Source: Candidatus Faecalibacterium faecipullorum
GTDB lineage: Bacteria; Bacillota; Clostridia; Oscillospirales; Ruminococcaceae
Assembly: GCA_019118985.1 (NCBI GenBank)
Contig: DWXX01000075.1
Location: forward strand, 1-10,775
DNA: 10,775 bases
Reading direction: 5' to 3'
The notes under the pieces were generated by a model. The model ran no database searches. It saw only the letters and a list, made by a program, of their open reading frames with translations, and was not told the DNA's origin. Numbering within the stretch: the stretch's first letter is position 1; each line of letters opens with the position of its first letter. Both the position numbers and the translations under genes were made by a program. Positions 1 to 6,857 of the stretch are shown in pieces.

Positions 1-539
1 TTGTAGCAGCTGCCGTAGAATTCCTTGGTGAACAGCCCGGCCGCATGGCCCAGCGGGTCGGTGCAGTCGTTGATGATGAGGTCGTATTCGTCCTCTTTGC
101 CGCGCAGAAAGCGCAGGCCGTCCTCATAGTAGACCCGCACCCGGATGTCGTCCAGGCCGCAGGCATTGTCCGGGAAATATTTGCGGCAGACGTCCACAAA
201 CATCTTGTCCGGTTCCACCACGTCGATGACCTCGATCTCCTGGTAGTGGGACAGCTCCCGGGCGACGCCGCCGTCCCCGCCGCCGATGACCAGCACCCGC
301 TTGACGTCGGGGTGGACCGCCATGGGCACATGGACGATCATTTCGTCGTAGGTGAACTCGTCTTTTTCCGAGAAGATGACGCTGCCGTCCGAGGTCAGGA
401 ACCGGCCGAACTCCGGCGAATCAAAGACGTCGATCCGCTGGAAATCGCTGGTCCCGCTGTAGAGCTGCCGCTCTACCCGGATACAGGTCTTAACGTTGGC
501 GGTGTGAAGCTCGCCAAACCAGTAGTCCATTTCCTGCAA
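1..539 (-). CDS. speE: Spermidine synthase (polyamine aminopropyltransferase), 3' part cut off by the window edge
   Basis: This enzyme transfers the aminopropyl group of decarboxylated S-adenosylmethionine to putrescine in the cytosol. About 179 N-terminal residues are visible out of the usual 275-300. The N-terminal beta region runs through a stretch reading FGRFLTSDGS. The nucleotide-binding glycine loop is GGGDGG at residues 86-91. The acidic strand VVEPD follows at about residues 107-111, then a LDDIR segment, and the catalytic-loop motif NDCTDPLG near residue 160, matching the DSTDP motif of the family. I place the start at a UUG (537-539), because AAGGAGG at 547-553 lies 7 nt upstream; the in-frame AUG at 528-530 is 16 nt from it and is the alternative. 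It lies 18 bp after the decarboxylase stop codon, so the two are almost certainly co-transcribed. Family assignment is firm; preference for putrescine over cadaverine cannot be read from sequence. Confidence 0.93.
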   Translation of the reverse strand, partial: MQEMDYWFGELHTANVKTCIRVERQLYSGTSDFQRIDVFDSPEFGRFLTSDGSVIFSEKDEFTYDEMIVHVPMAVHPDVKRVLVIGGGDGGVARELSHYQEIEVIDVVEPDKMFVDVCRKYFPDNACGLDDIRVRVYYEDGLRFLRGKEDEYDLIINDCTDPLGHAAGLFTKEFYGSCY

Positions 540-557
540 GGGGCATCCTCCTTCCGA

Positions 558-2006
558 TCAAACCAGTACGTTCAGTTCCGAGATGTCTTCGCTGGCCGGG
601 CCCTGCATCGAGCAACCCTTGGCCTTGGCAAATTCGATGTAGTCGATGATCTCGGGGGTGATGACCTCCCCCGGTGCCAGGATGGGGATCCCCGGCGGAT
701 AGCACATCACGAACTCGGTGCAGATCCGCCCGGCGGTCTCGCGCAGGGGCAGGCTCTCTTTGGGAGAATAGAACGCCTGCTGCGGGGTGGCCTTGACCTG
801 CGGGGTGATGTATTCCGCGGTGAACAGGTCGCTGCGGGGCTTGGCGTAAAGGCGGCGGATGTCCGCCAGCGCGCCAACCAGCCGCTCGATGTCCTGGATA
901 CGGTCCCCGATGGAGATATAAGCCAGGATGTTGGACAGGTCGCCGAATTCGATCTGGATGTCGTATTCGTCCCGCAGCAGGTCGTAGACCTCGATGCCGG
1001 TCAGGCCGATGCCGCGAGTGTTCACCGCCAGCTTGGTGACGTCAAAATCAAAGATGCTGCCCCCGTTGATGAGCTCGGAGCCAAAGGCGTAGTAGTCGCC
1101 GATGGCGTTGATCTCCCGCCGGGCGTACTCGGCCATGTCCACCACCTTGGCAAAGCTCTCCCGGCCCCGCATGGCCAGGTTCCGGCGGCTGATGTCCAGG
1201 CTGGACATCAAAAGGTAGGAGGCGCTGGTGGTCTGGGTCAGGTTGATGATGTTGCCCACATAGCCCGCGTTGACCCCCGGCCCGCACAGCAGCAGGGAGC
1301 TCTGGGTCAGGCTGCCGCCCGACTTGTGCATCGAGACGGCTGCCATGTCGGCCCCGGCCGCCATGCCGCTGAGGGGCAGGCCGGGCCCAAAGTACAGGTG
1401 GGTGCCATGGGCTTCGTCCACCAGGGCCAGCATGTGGTGCTCGTGGGCCAGCTCCACCAGGCTGCGCAGATCGGAGCAGATGCCGTAGTAGGTGGGGTTG
1501 TTGATGAAGATGGCCACGGCGTCGGGGTTGGCCTCGATGGCGGCGCGGACGTCGGCCGCCTCCATCCCCAGGGGGATGCCCAGATCGGTGTCCACCTTGG
1601 GGTCAATGTAGACCGGCACCGCGCCGCACAGCACCAGGGCGTTGATGGCGCTCTTGTGGACGTTGCGGGGCAGGATGATCTTATCCCCCGGCTTGCAGGC
1701 GGTCAGCACCATGCTCTGCACGCTGCTGGTGGTCCCCCCCACCATCAAAAAGGCGTGGGCCGCCCCAAAGGCGTCCGCCGCCAGCTCTTCCGCCTCTTTG
1801 ATCACCGAGACGGGGTGGCAGAGGTTATCCAGCGGCTTCATCGAGTTGACGTCGATGCCGACGCATCGCTCCCCCAGCAGCTCCACCAGCTCGGGGTTGC
1901 CGCGGCCGCGCTTGTGCCCCGGCACATCGAAGGGCACCACCCGCTGCCGGCGGAACTTTTCCAGCGCCTCATAGATGGGCGCCCGTTTTTGACGTTCCCG
2001 GTCCAA
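558..2006 (-). CDS. speA: PLP-dependent Orn/Lys/Arg decarboxylase, SpeA-like (probable arginine decarboxylase)
   Basis: A cytosolic fold-type I PLP decarboxylase, 482 aa, close to the roughly 490 aa of Bacillus SpeA and related short Firmicute decarboxylases. Visible landmarks are PGHKRG at residues 29-34, the family's N-terminal signature; a GGTTSS cofactor-phosphate loop; DEAHGTH with the PLP-pyridine aspartate at about D197; and SMHKSGG with the Schiff-base lysine at about K228. The C-terminal part has the PPGIP segment typical of the family. The frame stays open upstream to 2189, but that stretch contains the terminator hairpin and low-information sequence. I choose UUG at 2004-2006, giving MDRERQKRAPIYEAL, because GAGGG at 2013-2017 sits 6 nt away and family homology begins there. 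Pairing with speE argues for arginine or ornithine decarboxylation feeding spermidine synthesis. Substrate (Arg, Lys or Orn) is inferred. Expression is probably attenuated by the leader terminator. Confidence 0.88.
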   Translation of the reverse strand: MDRERQKRAPIYEALEKFRRQRVVPFDVPGHKRGRGNPELVELLGERCVGIDVNSMKPLDNLCHPVSVIKEAEELAADAFGAAHAFLMVGGTTSSVQSMVLTACKPGDKIILPRNVHKSAINALVLCGAVPVYIDPKVDTDLGIPLGMEAADVRAAIEANPDAVAIFINNPTYYGICSDLRSLVELAHEHHMLALVDEAHGTHLYFGPGLPLSGMAAGADMAAVSMHKSGGSLTQSSLLLCGPGVNAGYVGNIINLTQTTSASYLLMSSLDISRRNLAMRGRESFAKVVDMAEYARREINAIGDYYAFGSELINGGSIFDFDVTKLAVNTRGIGLTGIEVYDLLRDEYDIQIEFGDLSNILAYISIGDRIQDIERLVGALADIRRLYAKPRSDLFTAEYITPQVKATPQQAFYSPKESLPLRETAGRICTEFVMCYPPGIPILAPGEVITPEIIDYIEFAKAKGCSMQGPASEDISELNVLV

Positions 2007-2433
2007 ACAAATCCCTCTTTCCCTGCGTAAGGCCCCTTTCTGCCGCGCAAAAAAGGCAGCGCACCCTTTCGGGCACACTGCCTGTTGAAACATGTCCGCG
2101 GCACGGCGGGCCGCACCCTTTGCAGGGGCGGGGACGTCGGCATCCTGCAATGCCTGCGCCATACCTTGGGTAAAGAGGTTTTCCAGCAAATAGATCCAGA
2201 ACGATCAGGGGGTGTGCTGCTGCTCTTATTGACGTTTCACAAGTGGTGTGCATCCGCACGGGGGTAACAAAAGAGACCAACTTATAAAATTTCCGGGTGC
2301 GTTCACCCGTTCAATAATGTTGTGGCGCTTTACGCCACACGCGGCAGCGGCCAGCCCTGTCCGATGAGCTTTAGGCGCCCAAAGCGGGGCGCCCGGCCTA
2401 ATCTATTGGGCGCACGTTCATTGCGTGCGCTTT
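2007..2433 (-). promoter_or_regulatory. Long structured 5' leader of the decarboxylase gene (candidate riboswitch or attenuator)
   Basis: This gene-free stretch of about 427 nt lies between the minus-strand promoter and the UUG start of the decarboxylase. Read on the minus strand it holds, in order: a perfect 7-bp hairpin at 2410-2430 (GCGCACG arm, 7-nt loop); a 7-bp hairpin at 2374-2393 (GGCGCCC arm) extended by a TTA/TAA pair; a 7-bp hairpin at 2321-2339 (TGTGGCG arm); a 6-bp hairpin at 2294-2309 (CGGGTG arm); then less ordered sequence, and finally the intrinsic terminator at 2049-2082. Such length and structure before a biosynthetic gene are typical of transcription-attenuating leaders. 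I looked for the conserved cores of SAM, lysine, guanidine, T-box and other common riboswitches and recognised none. A terminated transcript of about 385 nt could alternatively be an independent small RNA. Confidence 0.6.
2049..2082 (-). terminator. Intrinsic terminator/attenuator in the decarboxylase leader
   Basis: Read on the minus strand, arms GGCAGTGTGCCC and GGGTGCGCTGCC form a 12-bp stem with three G-U wobbles and a GAAA loop, followed directly by six T residues (2049-2054). It ends 42 nt before the decarboxylase start codon, so transcription must pass through it for expression. A GGGTGCG copy at about 2112-2118 (minus strand) could compete for the left arm (TGTGCCC) and so act as an antiterminator; that part is inference. 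Confidence 0.78.
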
Positions 2434-2439
2434 GGGGAT

Positions 2440-2467
2440 ATTGTACCATGTTTTTTTCACTTGTCAA
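2440..2467 (-). promoter_or_regulatory. Sigma-A type promoter of the decarboxylase/speE operon
   Basis: On the minus strand a perfect TTGACA (2462-2467) is followed after 16 bp by TACAAT (2440-2445), a 5/6 match to the -10 consensus. Transcription would begin around 2433. This is the best promoter match in the window and sits in an AT-rich island within GC-rich DNA. Confidence 0.8.
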
Positions 2468-2504
2468 GCGATGAAATGCAAAACCCTTCACTTTTTACCG
2501 ACAC

Positions 2505-2533
2505 TTGACAAAATCAAGCGAAACAGCTGCAAT
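2505..2533 (+). promoter_or_regulatory. Probable promoter of the plus-strand unknown gene
   Basis: TTGACA (2505-2510) is followed after 17 bp by TGCAAT (2528-2533), a weaker -10 with 4/6 matches. It lies 64 bp before the ATG at 2597. The -35 is part of an inverted repeat, TTGTCAAG (2461-2468) and CTTGACAA (2504-2511), shared with the divergent decarboxylase promoter. Confidence 0.55.
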
Positions 2534-2596
2534 CCTCCGCCCGGCCCGTCCGTATTGTATAAAAGGCAGCTGCTGGAAGGAGGAACCAAAAACCCC

Positions 2597-3560
2597 ATGG
2601 CAAGGCAAAAACGGAAAAAATGGCAGGTCTATTTTGAAGATGAGCGCCCATCCCGCCGCCGTGCCCCGGGCCGGGAGATGCCCATTGGCAAACAGTTTGT
2701 CTGGGGCGGCAGGCGCTGGCAGATACCCGCCGTCTACCGCTGCGCCGAGGGTCTGGTGCTGGAGCTGGTGATGCAGGCCCCTGCCGGGGAGATCCGGGCT
2801 TTTATGGACCGGTGGGGTCTCGGCCCCGCCAGCGAGCCCGGCGACTTTGACCGGGAACAGCAGATGCGGATCGACAGCGAGAACCCGCTTACCTTCAGCT
2901 TCACCCCTGTGCTGCTTGTGGACGGCAGGTCTCTGGGCAACTATCGCGGGCATAGCAGATGCTGGAACCCGGTGCCCGGCGGCCGCGACCCCGCCGACCT
3001 GCCCATGCTGACACAGTACGGCCTCGACCCGGCAGAGGGCTGGGTGCTCTGGCGCTGCAGCTTCCCATGGAAGACAAAGCATAAGCCGCCCCTGCGCAGC
3101 CTGTCCCTCCGGCTGAAAGCGGACGGCGTCTCCCTGCCCGGGCCGCACATCGCGGTGAGCAGCCCGGGCGGCCGCTTCCCCTTTACCGATCCGGACGGGA
3201 CTGCGCACACCCTGACCGTTGCGGAATATGTCCGCGAGACCCTCCCCGAAGGCGCTTTTCAGGACGGGGATTTTCTCTATCCCAGGCAGTACGCTGCGGT
3301 CGGCTATACCGTGGAGCCGCCCCTGCCCCGCGGCGCCTTCCACCTGGCAGACTGCGCGGAGGGCGACCGGCCCCGCCCCGCCCGCAAGCCCGGCCCGCTG
3401 CAGTCAGGAGCAGCGGCCTTCGCGGCGATCTGTGCGCTCGGCAAAGAGGACCTCTGCTGCGACGCCTCCCTCGCTCTATTTCGAACTGCCCGAAAAGCTG
3501 GAATGGCGGATGGTGTTCCGGCACATTCCCTGTGAGAACCTGCAGATCAAGCTGCGCTGA
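2597..3560 (+). pseudogene. Unrecognised conserved-looking protein gene with a one-base frameshift near its 3' end
   Basis: I do not recognise this family. Translation starts at ATG 2597 with AAGGAGGA at 2577-2584 upstream. The N-terminus is basic (MARQKRKKWQVYFEDE), with no signal peptide or membrane segment; the body is rich in Trp, Pro and Arg and appears soluble. In the starting frame the protein ends at 3535 in a low-quality tail. The +1 frame instead gives a convincing C-terminus, YFELPEKLEWRMVFRHIP and onwards, stopping at 3560. The interval 2597-3560 is 964 nt, exactly 321 codons plus one base, so a single extra base, somewhere about 3440-3478 (around CCTCCCTCGCTC), would restore a protein of about 320 aa. 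It is the only plus-strand gene here, ends 8 bp before a terminator, and is divergent from the polyamine operon. It could be a real mutation, strain-level pseudogene or sequencing error; nothing suggests programmed frameshifting. Confidence 0.7.
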
Positions 3561-3567
3561 CCCATAA

Positions 3568-3598
3568 AAAGACCGCCGTGGCGTTCACGGCGGTCTTT
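3568..3598. terminator. Bidirectional intrinsic terminator between convergent genes
   Basis: A perfect 13-bp inverted repeat, AAAGACCGCCGTG and its complement around a 5-nt loop (GCGTT), is flanked by A residues on the left and T residues on the right. It therefore works in both directions. It lies 8 bp after the end of the plus-strand gene and 5 bp after the stop codon of the minus-strand amidase gene, closing both transcription units. Confidence 0.92.
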
Positions 3599-3602
3599 GT
3601 GT

Positions 3603-4442
3603 TTATTGCGGCAGGCTCTCCAGCGGCGTGGTGCCGAAGTAGGCGCAGATGGCCTGGTAGTAGACCCGGGCGGCGAGGGCGCAGCCGTCATCGTCGCCGA
3701 AGCGCTCCACATCCTCGGGGCTGGTGACAAAGCACTGTTCGGCCAGCACCGCCGGGCAGACGGCCTGTTCCAGCAGGGTGAAGGTCTCCTCCTGCCGGAT
3801 GCGCAGGTCCCCCGCCTCGGCCAGGACTTTCTGGCCGTTTTCATAGTAGATGTACCGCACGCCCCCCTGCCCCCGCAGGGTGCTGCCGGCGGCGGCCATC
3901 CCGTCGGCCAGCAGCCGGGCGAAATAGACGCTCTCCCGGTGCCAGGTCCGCCCCGGGGTGATGGGGTAGCACTCAAACCCGGCGGCGTCGGCGGCAGCCG
4001 AGTTGCCGTGGATGGAGAGCAGCAGGTCGGGGCGCAGGTCGGCCGCCCGCCGGGCCCGCTGGGTGGGGTTGGCGGTGGCGGCGTAGCTGTCCCGGGTGGC
4101 GGCGGGGATGTAGTTGGGGTCGGCGTCCAGCCAGGCGGTCAGGGCTGCGGCGGTGGCGGCGGTCATCTCCCGCTCCACCACCACCCCGGTGGCGCCGGGG
4201 TCGTCCCCGCCGTGGCCGGCGTCGACGGCGATGGTGTAGGGCGGGGCGCCCACCTCGGGGCGGAACAGCGCGTCCGGCTCTTCCACCGCGCTCTGCTGCA
4301 GCCAGGCCGCGCGCAGGCTGCGCCATTCGCTGCCGGCCCGCCACAGCCAGACAAGCCCCGCCGCCAGTACGACAAGCAGCGCGGCCAGCCGCCAGCGGGC
4401 CAGCCCGCGCTTTGCATGCCTTGCTTTTCTGCGTCTGCCCAT
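3603..4442 (-). CDS. N-acetylmuramoyl-L-alanine amidase (Amidase_3 family), membrane-anchored
   Basis: A zinc-dependent cell-wall hydrolase of 279 aa that cleaves the bond between N-acetylmuramic acid and L-alanine of peptidoglycan. A basic N-terminus (MGRRRKARHAKR) is followed by one hydrophobic segment at about residues 19-35 (LAALLVVLAAGLVWLW), a signal anchor or uncleaved signal peptide, placing the catalytic domain outside the membrane. Zinc ligands fit H77 in DAGHGGDDPGA, E90 in VVVEREM and H145 in SIHGNSA; the catalytic glutamate fits E235 in VLAEQCFVTSPED. The domain fills the rest of the protein, with no SH3, SPOR or LysM wall-binding repeat. The ATG begins directly after the mutS2 stop (TAAATG) and no strong ribosome binding site is visible, which suggests translational coupling. 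A CwlD-like role in spore cortex is possible by size and architecture, but the sequence does not show it. Confidence 0.93.
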   Translation of the reverse strand: MGRRRKARHAKRGLARWRLAALLVVLAAGLVWLWRAGSEWRSLRAAWLQQSAVEEPDALFRPEVGAPPYTIAVDAGHGGDDPGATGVVVEREMTAATAAALTAWLDADPNYIPAATRDSYAATANPTQRARRAADLRPDLLLSIHGNSAAADAAGFECYPITPGRTWHRESVYFARLLADGMAAAGSTLRGQGGVRYIYYENGQKVLAEAGDLRIRQEETFTLLEQAVCPAVLAEQCFVTSPEDVERFGDDDGCALAARVYYQAICAYFGTTPLESLPQ

Positions 4443-6857
4443 TTACTTCAGCTCGACGACGGTGACGCCGCTCTCCCCTTCGCCATAGCGGCCCAGGCGG
4501 AAGCTCTTGACGTTCCGGTGGCCGCGCAGGTGCTTCTGGATGGCGGCGCGCAGCGCGCCGGTGCCGTTGCCATGGATGAGGTAGACGGTGGACTGCCCGT
4601 TGAGGACGGCGTGGTCGATGAAGGAATCCGCCTCCTGGATGGCCTCGTCCACCGTCAGGCCCAGCAGGTTGCACTCCATCTTGGTCTCCCGGCGGGCTCG
4701 CTCAAAGTGCCCGTCGGCCCGGCCGGCGTCGCCGGTCTGGCGGGTGTAGCGCTGCTGCGCTTTGGTCTTGGGGGCGGCGGGGGCCTTTTCCAGCTTGTCC
4801 GGCTGTTTGAGGCCCTTGAGGGGCACCTTGGTCTTGACCATGCCGGCCCGCACCAGGACCTCCCCGTTGCGGTCGGGCAGGGCCAGCACGGTGGCCAGCT
4901 GCCCCAGCTCGGCGATGCAGACCTCCTGGCCCACCCGCACCTCTTTGAGGGGGACGAACTCGCGGACGGGGTTGTGGACCACGTCCGAGCTGACGAACAG
5001 CTTGGCCGACTCCTTTTTGGCGATCTCACGCGCGCGCAGGGCCCGCTGCTGGGCGCTGAGCTTTTCGTCCTTCTGCAGCTGGCGCAGCTCGTCTGTCAGG
5101 CGGTAGGCCTCGTTTTCCACCTGCTGGGCCAGGGCGCGGGCTTTGGCGCGGGCGGCCTCCAGCTCGTTCTCGCCCTGCTGGATCAGCTCTTCCTTCTTTT
5201 TCTGGGCGGCTTCCAGCTGATGGGCGGCCTCGTGGCGGAGGTGCTCCACCTCGTCCTGGCTGGCCTTCAGCTGCAGTTTCAGGTCGTCCAGCTGGCCCAG
5301 CACCGCGTCCAGGCGCTTGTCGTCGGCCGACAGGTGCTGCTTGGCCGCGGCGATCACCCGCTCGGGGATGCCCAGCTTCTCGCTGATGAGGAAGGCGTTG
5401 GACTTGCCCGGCACCCCCACGCTCAGCTTGTAGGTGGGGCGCAGCGTCTCAAGGTCGAACTCGCAGCTGGCGTTGACCACCCCGGGGGTCTCGAGGGCGA
5501 ACACCTTCAGCTCGGCGTAGTGGGTGGTGGCCATCAGCAGCACGCCGCGGCGGCGCAGCTCCTCGATGATGGCGACAGCCAGCGCGGCGCCCTCGGCGGG
5601 GTCGGTGCCGGCGCCCAGCTCGTCCAGCAGGACCAGGGTGCCGGGGCCGGCCAGCTCCAAAATGCCGGTGATCTTGGTCATGTGGCCCGAGAAGGTGGAC
5701 AGGCTCTGCTCGATGCTCTGCTCGTCGCCGATGTCCACCAGGTATTCCTGAAAGACGCAGACCTCGCTGCGCTCGTCGGCCGGGATGAGAAAGCCGCACT
5801 GCGCCATGGCGCACAGCAGGCCCGCCGTTTTCAGGGTGACGGTCTTGCCGCCGGTGTTGGGGCCGGTGATGATGAGGGCGTCGTAGTCCTGCCCGAGGGC
5901 GATGTCCACCGGCACGCACTTGGCCGGGTCGATCAGCGGGTGACGGGCCCGCACCAGCGAGAAGGAGCCATCGTAGCTGACCGACGGCTTGAAGGCCTTC
6001 ATCTCAAGGGCCATGCGGGCCTTGGCCAGCAGGATGTCGATCTCCAGCATGGCCTTGTAGCTGTACTGGAACTGCGGCTCGATGGCGGCCACCTGGCTGG
6101 TGAACGCCTCGAGGATCCGCTCGATCTCCTGCGCCTCCTGGGCGCGGTACTGCAGGATGCGGGCATTGGCTTCCACCACAGCCTGCGGCTCGACAAAGAC
6201 GGTGGCGCCGGTGGAGGAGACATCGTGGATGATGCCGCTCACCTCGCCCCGGTACTCGCTCTTGACCGGCACGACATACCGCCCGTTGCGGATAGAGACC
6301 ACCGCCTCCTGCAGATACTTGGAGGACTCCATGTTGTGGACCATCCCTTCCAGCCGGTCGCGGATGGCGTTTTCGGTGGCGCGGATCTTTTTGCGCAGCT
6401 CGGCCAGGGTGTGGGAGGCGGTGTCCGCCATAGTGTCAGGCGCGAGGATGGCGCTCGAGATCTGCTGTTCCAGCCCGGGCTGCGGAGCCAGGGCATAGAA
6501 CAGGTCGTCGGTGGGCAGGGCGTCGTGGTCGGTCGAGCCGTACCACCCGCTCAGGTTCTGGAAGTTGCGCAGCGCCCCCGCCACCTGCAGCAGCTCCCCC
6601 ATCGAGAGGACGCCCCCTTTGACGGCGCGGGTAGCCAGGGCGCTGACCCCTTCCACCCCGCCGAACCGGGGGGAGCCGTTTTTGATCAGCAGGCTGTTGA
6701 CGGCGTCGGTCTGTTCCAGCGCGTAGCGGACCTCGTCGGGGTCGCACTGGGGGGCCAGCTCCAGCATTTTGGCTTTGGCCTCCTTACAGACGCACCCGGC
6801 GGCGGCCCGCTCGATGATCTTATTCAGTTCAAGTGTCTTTAAGTATCCCGTCTGCAT
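4443..6857 (-). CDS. mutS2: MutS2 ATPase/Smr-domain protein
   Basis: A cytosolic MutS-like ATPase of 804 aa, near the 785 aa of Bacillus MutS2. The family lacks the mismatch-recognition domain and acts in suppressing recombination and in splitting collided ribosomes. The N-terminal core and clamp helices lead to Walker A GPNTGGKT at residues 332-339, Walker B LVLLDELGAGTDP with D412/E413, and TTHYAELK as the switch region. A long Gln/Glu/Lys/Ala-rich coiled coil at about 505-640 is followed by a KOW-like beta segment (about 655-700) and a C-terminal Smr domain with LIHGNGTGALR (H762). The usual LDLRG motif opening the Smr domain reads CNLLG here, so both its Asp and Arg are missing. The start ATG overlaps the end of recO by 29 bp, with AAGGAT upstream. 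The window's longest gene; identity is secure, nuclease activity uncertain. Confidence 0.96.
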   Translation of the reverse strand: MQTGYLKTLELNKIIERAAAGCVCKEAKAKMLELAPQCDPDEVRYALEQTDAVNSLLIKNGSPRFGGVEGVSALATRAVKGGVLSMGELLQVAGALRNFQNLSGWYGSTDHDALPTDDLFYALAPQPGLEQQISSAILAPDTMADTASHTLAELRKKIRATENAIRDRLEGMVHNMESSKYLQEAVVSIRNGRYVVPVKSEYRGEVSGIIHDVSSTGATVFVEPQAVVEANARILQYRAQEAQEIERILEAFTSQVAAIEPQFQYSYKAMLEIDILLAKARMALEMKAFKPSVSYDGSFSLVRARHPLIDPAKCVPVDIALGQDYDALIITGPNTGGKTVTLKTAGLLCAMAQCGFLIPADERSEVCVFQEYLVDIGDEQSIEQSLSTFSGHMTKITGILELAGPGTLVLLDELGAGTDPAEGAALAVAIIEELRRRGVLLMATTHYAELKVFALETPGVVNASCEFDLETLRPTYKLSVGVPGKSNAFLISEKLGIPERVIAAAKQHLSADDKRLDAVLGQLDDLKLQLKASQDEVEHLRHEAAHQLEAAQKKKEELIQQGENELEAARAKARALAQQVENEAYRLTDELRQLQKDEKLSAQQRALRAREIAKKESAKLFVSSDVVHNPVREFVPLKEVRVGQEVCIAELGQLATVLALPDRNGEVLVRAGMVKTKVPLKGLKQPDKLEKAPAAPKTKAQQRYTRQTGDAGRADGHFERARRETKMECNLLGLTVDEAIQEADSFIDHAVLNGQSTVYLIHGNGTGALRAAIQKHLRGHRNVKSFRLGRYGEGESGVTVVELK

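Noticed and set aside
45..2030. A 661-codon plus-strand open frame opposite speE and the decarboxylase
   Set aside because: Same antisense effect of GC-biased codons; both minus-strand genes have catalytic motifs and ribosome sites.
2007..2189. N-terminal extension of the decarboxylase by 61 codons
   Set aside because: The extension runs through the terminator stem and its T-run, lacks a ribosome site, and is absent from the expected family N-terminus.
2049..2433. Leader as RNase P RNA, tmRNA, 6S RNA or SRP RNA
   Set aside because: The length would suit some of these, but I found no RNase P core signatures, no tmRNA tag frame or tRNA-like ends, and no SRP tetraloop region. 6S cannot be fully excluded without a covariance search.
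2432..2596. Upstream extension of the plus-strand unknown gene to 2432
   Set aside because: It would span both promoters, reads as non-protein-like sequence, and the ATG at 2597 has its own Shine-Dalgarno site.
3597..6842. A 1081-codon open frame on the plus strand opposite mutS2 and the amidase gene
   Set aside because: It is antisense to two certain genes. High GC at third positions removes stop codons on the opposite strand; the translation is Gly/Val/Asp/His/Gln-rich with no recognisable motif.
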